This document shows positions 59,772 through 64,000 of a stretch of DNA of 64,000 bases, one piece after another. The position numbers were made by a program, and so were the translations under genes. Position 1 is the stretch's first letter; each line of letters begins with the position of its first letter. This DNA is from Symsagittifera roscoffensis. Lineage: Eukaryota; Xenacoelomorpha; Acoela; Convolutidae. The stretch spans positions 17,706,660-17,770,659 of the forward strand of contig NC_087069.1 in NCBI RefSeq assembly GCF_963678635.1, read 5' to 3'. The notes below the pieces were generated by a model. That model was given only the letters and a program-made list of their open reading frames with translations, had not been told where the DNA came from and ran no database searches.

Positions 59772-60406
59772 GTAAACTCTTAAAAATAACAGAACTAAAC
59801 TTAAAGCTTTTGTGATAAAAACTAAGAAAAAAATCATAACTAAAAAAAGAACTTACTAAAAACTTATTTATGTAAATTTTATAATGCAGTATTATAAAAT
59901 CATAACCAATCACGAAAGAACCTAGAGCATCAAGAACCTAAGACGACCCCATCACACTCAATCCACAGAATGGCTAAACACAACCGATATGCCGCCCACA
60001 ACCAAAACTCAAAAGATTTGAAATACGACTTGACATCAAGCAAAGTACTTCATTGAATCAGACCAATGGCCATCTCCATGTTCAAGTATACGTAAAGATC
60101 CGAGTTACAAGGCATTCCCACCAAACTCGAGCTTCACGCCATTCCCAAACAAGATCTAACCACAGTTCTTCACGACGAACAAGAACAAACGATCATAACA
60201 AACCATTTGGAAATCAGATTGACTTTGTTGGCGGTCACAGTCATTGTTGAATAACAGAATGACATCTACGATTACAGTTTCCTGGATTTTTCTCCTCCAA
60301 GAACGCAATAGAAAATGATGCTCGCGAAATACAAAACGAATCATTGTCCATCCTCCATTACAGATAGAAGTAAAAGAACAAAAAAACTCTGTAAACCCCG
60401 GATGGG
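59772..60406 (+). other. 3' untranslated end of the LTR element
   Basis: The duplicated unit ends near 59955; the rest is single-copy. A 65-codon frame at 60053 has no conserved look. The usual polypurine tract just before the 3' LTR is weak (AAAAGAACAAAAAA at about 60373, GGATGGG at 60400). Confidence 0.45.
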
Positions 60407-60792
60407 TGGAACCAGATCCAAAACTATAAATCGTTATTGGTTATAAATTAGATGTTTTATCCCTATAAAATATTAAAGACTAACCAATCACACTCCATCA
60501 AACTAAACCACCCACTTTTTTTGTAAGTGCTGAAAATTACTTGTGATTTCAGCACCAGAGCAATTTGAAATTAACTTACAACTTAGTTGCTTTCTCCAAG
60601 AGGACCGACTCGTAACAAAACCAGTATACTCTAGATCTAATGAGGACTAATGAGATATCAGAGTAAGATTAAGATCGGTTTTAGACTAAGAAGTTGCACG
60701 AATCTATCCGGCTGAAAATAAGATAGCGTGACGAGCAGGACGGTGTACCCTATCTGAAATTACTCTATGAGTTGACCTAGATCAATAACTCA
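60407..60792 (+). repeat. 3' LTR of the 28-kb element
   Basis: 386 bases from TGGAACCAGATCC to ATAACTCA, followed directly by aaat, the right copy of the target duplication. It carries the dyad GTGCTGAAAATTAC..GTGATTTCAGCAC at 60527-60555. It differs from the 5' LTR at roughly one position in ten by eye. Confidence 0.9.
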
Positions 60793-60796
60793 AAAT

Positions 60797-61727
60797 TGAG
60801 CCCAACAGGGCTGAGATCATAGTTAGCTCCTTACCCAATTCGATCTGCAATAATTCGCAGTGTTTAAGAGTAATTGACCGTTCTTATTTAAGCTTTGAAC
60901 AAATATCTTGCTCCGCCTTGCTAGTTATGTTCTAGTTGTCCTCAAAAAACAGATGAAGCCTAAAAATTGCAGTCTTTAAATACTATGAAACCAGTAACTT
61001 TACTTCATTTCGGCATATAACCAATATCAAATTTTCCAATTTTCAGCCACTCTTTTCAAAAGAATTTAAATATTTTGGAGCAAGCACTGACGTTTTATAA
61101 GGTATCGATATAGCGCAATAAACTGGATCAAAAACTGGAGAAAAATTGCAAGCAAAAACTATCAAATTTCCTTTGAAAAAAAATTCTGCCAATTATCCAA
61201 AATCGTTGAGTTAGTATAGAATTAAAATGGCATAAGCAGAAAGGATACTTTTTGGTTGATTTACTTCGAAAGAAAAATTCTGTCATTTTATCCAAAATCG
61301 TTGAGTTAGTATAGAAACTAAAATGTTATCTCAAGAAGGATATTTTGATGGTTAATAGATTCAATGGTTTTTTTCAGCTCAGCGATTCTGACTTTGGTAT
61401 GACGCGTTCAATTTTTTTTAGATAACACCAATACTGAAGAAATTATTGTTTTTCTAATAGTGTTTTGAGGGCGAAAAAATTTAGAATTGAAGAAACAATG
61501 TTGTTATTCAATTAATGCAATTGTATCAAAATTTTTTACAAATCCACGGTTAAGACAGTTGAGTTACGATTAGTTCACATGTTTCGCATCGAACAAACGA
61601 ATTTCAACAAATAATCGATGGCATCCCGGGGACAAAAACCGAAAACCGATTTTTATACGATTAAGCCATTTTTCCAACCAAATTTTTTTTCTCCAAAAAT
61701 TATCCGAAATTGTTTTAAAGCTCAAAT
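60797..61727. other. Unassigned AT-rich DNA with a 94-bp tandem duplication
   Basis: ATCCAAAATCGTTGAGTTAG, with flanking similarity on both sides, occurs in two units starting near 61181 and 61275 (AAATTCTGCCA and AAATTCTGTCA). No coding-like frame. It ends at an assembly gap. Confidence 0.55.
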
Positions 61728-61927
61728 NNNNNNNNNNNNNNNNNNNNNNNNNNNNNNNNNNNNNNNNNNNNNNNNNNNNNNNNNNNNNNNNNNNNNNNNN
61801 NNNNNNNNNNNNNNNNNNNNNNNNNNNNNNNNNNNNNNNNNNNNNNNNNNNNNNNNNNNNNNNNNNNNNNNNNNNNNNNNNNNNNNNNNNNNNNNNNNNN
61901 NNNNNNNNNNNNNNNNNNNNNNNNNNN
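61728..61927. other. Assembly gap
   Basis: 200 undetermined bases; the round size suggests a gap of unknown true length. It hides the left end of the hAT-like MITE. Confidence 0.95.
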
Positions 61928-62203
61928 TCTAAATTTTTTCTAAAGGCTTATTCGACCTCGATATATAATAATTTCGAGGGCGAAGCCCGTGCCAAAAAAA
62001 ATAACAATTTATTAGTTTAAAAAACGCATTTTTGGCATGTTCTTCAAAATTTTGACTGCAACACAGCAAATTTGGTCAAAACAAGGTCTTTATAACGATT
62101 TGTAACTGTTCGGAAAATCAGTCTGGTCGATTTAAAAAAAAGGTTGATAAAAAATCGAAAATGTTTTGAAAACCCCCTCGCATCAAAAATCTAAACGCCC
62201 CTG
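61928..62203. mobile_element. hAT-like MITE, copy 2 (left end lost in the gap)
   Basis: It shares with 7292-7669 the words TTTTCTAAAGGC, GAGGGCGAAGCCCGTGCCAAAAAAAA (GGGGGAGCGCGCGCCAAAAAAAA there), CAGCAAATTT, GGTCAAAAC, and AATCAGTCTGGTCGATTTAAAAAAAA. Its right end reads, in complement, CAGGGGCGTTTAGATTTTTG, the expected hAT-like terminus, and is followed by GTTCAGAT, the likely right target copy. Less altered at this end than the 7.3-kb copy. Confidence 0.7.
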
Positions 62204-62990
62204 GTTCAGATACCTATAAAGTTTTATTTCGTTAAAAAACGTTGATTTTTTATCATTCGATTTCTTAAATGAATTGTGTAGATATCCCGGGTTGAAGTTT
62301 ACTGTTAATAATCGCTTTTTTATAGTATCCCAGTGATTGGTTTTTTCCAGGGGTGATTCAATTATAACTATGTTTTTTTGCAAAATTATACCTGCAATAA
62401 TTCAATGCTGTTTCATTAATGATTTCGTAGAAAAACAGCGCTAAACTGAGGAAATTTGAACTCATTCTAGTAGTTTTCAAAGAAGAGTGTTAGTTGATTA
62501 TAGTTTTAACTTGAGATTATTCTAAGACTTGGTGGCGCAAAGGTACTATACATGGCTGCAAAGCTAAGGAGAGAGGGCCCGAATTTTTTTCTCACTAGGG
62601 TATGTTTTTTCACCGCTGTTTCATCGCTGAAAGTTAGCCAATTTAGCAATTATCTATCGATAAAATTTGCTATTGTAGCAATGTAAAAATGACAATGCAT
62701 GGTTTATTCATTATACGTTCCAGCCAAATACTTGTAGTAGGAGAGTTATTTTGTTTTCATTGAGAGACAATTGAATATTTTCAGATGATGAGTACAAATA
62801 CTTGTATTCGGCACCTTAATCAAATTTAATCATATATTATTACATAAAAAAATTTCGTAAACTTACATATTTGGCACACGTGATTGAAATCTCGGTAGAA
62901 ACTGCGTGTCACATGTGATTCAAATGCTCAAGCTTGTTCAAAGTGGTTTGAATGAAGACATTTGATTTCGTATGAGTTGTAGATGCCATG
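62204..62990. other. Unassigned AT-rich DNA
   Basis: No repeat, splice-like signal or coding-like stretch is recognised. The last part (62909-62990) is read in frame with the LINE by chance. Confidence 0.4.
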
Positions 62991-64000
62991 TTGTTGTTGT
63001 TGTAGCCCACGCGGGTCGGGTTGGGCTCTTCTGTCTCCAGGTCAAGGAACTTAGCAACCTCTACCGGCCGAAGCCACAGGTCTGCTGGGGTGAGTGGGGA
63101 GGGGTTTTGGGAGCAGTTGAAAAGGTGACATGTTGTGTGGGGGGCAAGGGAACAGGTTGGGAAAAGGTGGGAGATGGAGCTGTCAAGGCGGGATAGGTAA
63201 GTGTTAAGGAGCCGGCTGTAGCCAGACCGGAGTTGGGAGAGCTTACAGCGCGTGGGACGTGGGAGAGATTTTTCAGAGGGGTCAATCTTTGGGGGAGGGA
63301 TACAAATAACTTTAGACGGAGGGGTTTCGGCTAGGAACTTGGTTACAAGGGAGGTATGGTTGTCTTTTAAAATTGGTTTGTAGTAGTTAAAAATAAAAGT
63401 GGAGACTTCGTCTCGGTCGTCCAGAACTAGAGGGTGGTTTGCGTAGACTGAAAAGTCTGTTAAAATTTTCTGGGTGTCTTCTTTGAAGCAGCTTATAATT
63501 GAGGGGCGAAGTAGACGGGGAGGAGGGGGATGTGAATGTATAAAATTAATGGGATGGTGGGAACGATAGGTAGAGATAAAAAATTGAGATGACAGAAGGG
63601 TATGGTGGTCTTTGACCGTTAGGATTTCAGATTCACTGTGCAGGTGGGCAGTGGAACTCATTAGATTTGATCCAGTAACAACGCGAAGGAATTGGTTTTG
63701 GGCAACATGCAGGCAATTTATGGAGGTGTTACTTGATGCGTGGGACCATGCGGGGGCTGCATAGTCAAGTATGGGGCGAATTAAAGCTTTAAAAGTTAGG
63801 AGGAGGGTTTCTTTGGAGTGACCCCAGGTTGATCCTGCTAATGCCTTCAGGATTCCGATCCTGCGTCTGGACTTTTCAGCGGATTGCTTGCAGTGAGTGG
63901 CAAAACAAAGTGTTGGATCAAATGTCACCCCTAAGATAGTTGGATTTTTGTTTAGGGGTAGCGCCTCGTTATTTAAAAGAACACTTGGTGTTTTATTAAA
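62991..64000 (-). mobile_element. 3' end of a Jockey-like non-LTR retrotransposon (LINE), open to the window edge
   Basis: On the minus strand one frame is open from the right edge to about 62991, over 330 codons. It starts in the end of the reverse transcriptase (NNEALPLNKNPTILGVTFDP, a thumb-type block) and goes on with ETLLLTFKALIRPILDYAAP, RCKLSQLRSGYSRLLNTYLS and the Cys/His cluster CSLAPHTTCHLFNC, then DLWLRPVEVAKFL and the end RVGYNNNN. The last words are encoded by a (CAA)n tract at 63003-62991 that is the element's tail, so the further 26 codons of the frame are host flank. The base composition is much richer in G+C than the surroundings. An intact frame and clean tail suggest a recent insertion, perhaps 5'-truncated. 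The upstream part lies outside the window. Confidence 0.85.

Larger units (their letters stand above)
32819..60792 (+). mobile_element. Giant (about 28 kb) env-bearing Ty3/gypsy-type LTR retroelement, fossil
   Basis: Two direct LTRs (32819-33189 and 60407-60792) start TGGAACCAGATCC and end ATAACTCA. They are flanked by the 4-bp direct repeat aaat (32815-32818 and 60793-60796), which shows insertion as one unit. The pol order is protease, reverse transcriptase, RNase H, integrase, the Ty3/gypsy and retrovirus-like order, and an env-like gene follows. The length is several times the usual 5-12 kb. Internal tandem duplications account for this: pol twice, a 1.56-kb segment twice, and the env plus 3' ORF block twice. 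The LTRs differ by roughly one position in ten by eye, counting small insertions, so the insertion is old. All main genes are broken, in dozens of places overall. Giant LTR elements of similar size are known in planarians (Burro) and plants (Ogre), but I see no specific kinship. Confidence 0.9.

Noticed and set aside
32819-60792. Two or three separate LTR elements nested or side by side instead of one
   Set aside because: Only one LTR pair with a matching target duplication is present and no inner LTR is found between the duplicated parts.
61618-61932. 104-codon frame running into undetermined bases
   Set aside because: Two thirds of it is the assembly gap.
62909-62990. Extra 26 codons at the end of the LINE frame
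   Set aside because: They lie beyond the (CAA)n tail of the element and are host flank read in frame by chance.
1-64000. CRISPR arrays, bacterial operons or ribosome binding sites
   Set aside because: No spaced identical short repeats with unique spacers, and the sequence is plainly eukaryotic.

Overview
The window is strongly AT-rich, gene-poor eukaryotic DNA with GT-AG style splice signals, several classes of metazoan transposon and no bacterial features. It looks like an invertebrate animal genome. I cannot name the species: the Polinton, Ty3/gypsy-type and Jockey-type families seen here are spread over arthropods, cnidarians, molluscs and worms.

Positions 1 to about 12,700 hold the 5' end of an LTR element running off the left edge on the minus strand (1-415), a foldback array built on the motif GAGCGGTTT (686-1046), one convincing host-type exon on the minus strand (2803-2986, perhaps a PLAT-like domain), an eroded LTR relic (about 3240-3500), a dispersed 0.6-kb direct repeat (4129-4748 and 5376-6020), a hAT-like MITE (7292-7669), a 0.5-kb palindrome (9072-9587) and a MITE with a perfect 10-bp target duplication (10757-11170).

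Positions 12,700 to 29,000 are a graveyard of Polinton/Maverick (adintovirus-like) fossils, all on the minus strand: a protein-primed family B DNA polymerase (12777-15640), a separate polymerase exonuclease-domain piece (22028-22273) and a major capsid (hexon-type) relic (about 27690-28960). Among them lie an unrecognised 161-codon ORF on the plus strand (16565-17050) and another decayed coding piece (about 20575-20870). From 29,000 to 32,800 come minisatellites, two clean hairpins and a second GAGCGGTTT foldback array.

The dominant object is one LTR element of about 28 kb, 32819-60792, on the plus strand. A 371-bp 5' LTR and a 386-bp 3' LTR are flanked by a 4-bp target duplication (aaat), and a primer-binding-site candidate follows the 5' LTR. 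Inside are gag, two tandem pol regions, a nearly perfect 1.56-kb tandem duplication, an env-like gene followed by a serine/proline-rich ORF of unknown role, and a second diverged copy of that env/ORF block. The internal repeats explain its giant size. It is broken in many places and is treated here as a fossil. The same family also left the copy at the left edge and probably the relic at 3.2-3.5 kb.

To the right (60793-64000) are unassigned AT-rich DNA, a 200-base assembly gap, the 3' part of a second hAT-like MITE of the 7.3-kb family, and the 3' end of a Jockey-like LINE on the minus strand whose reading frame is open to the window edge. No complete host gene, tRNA, rRNA or CRISPR array was found.
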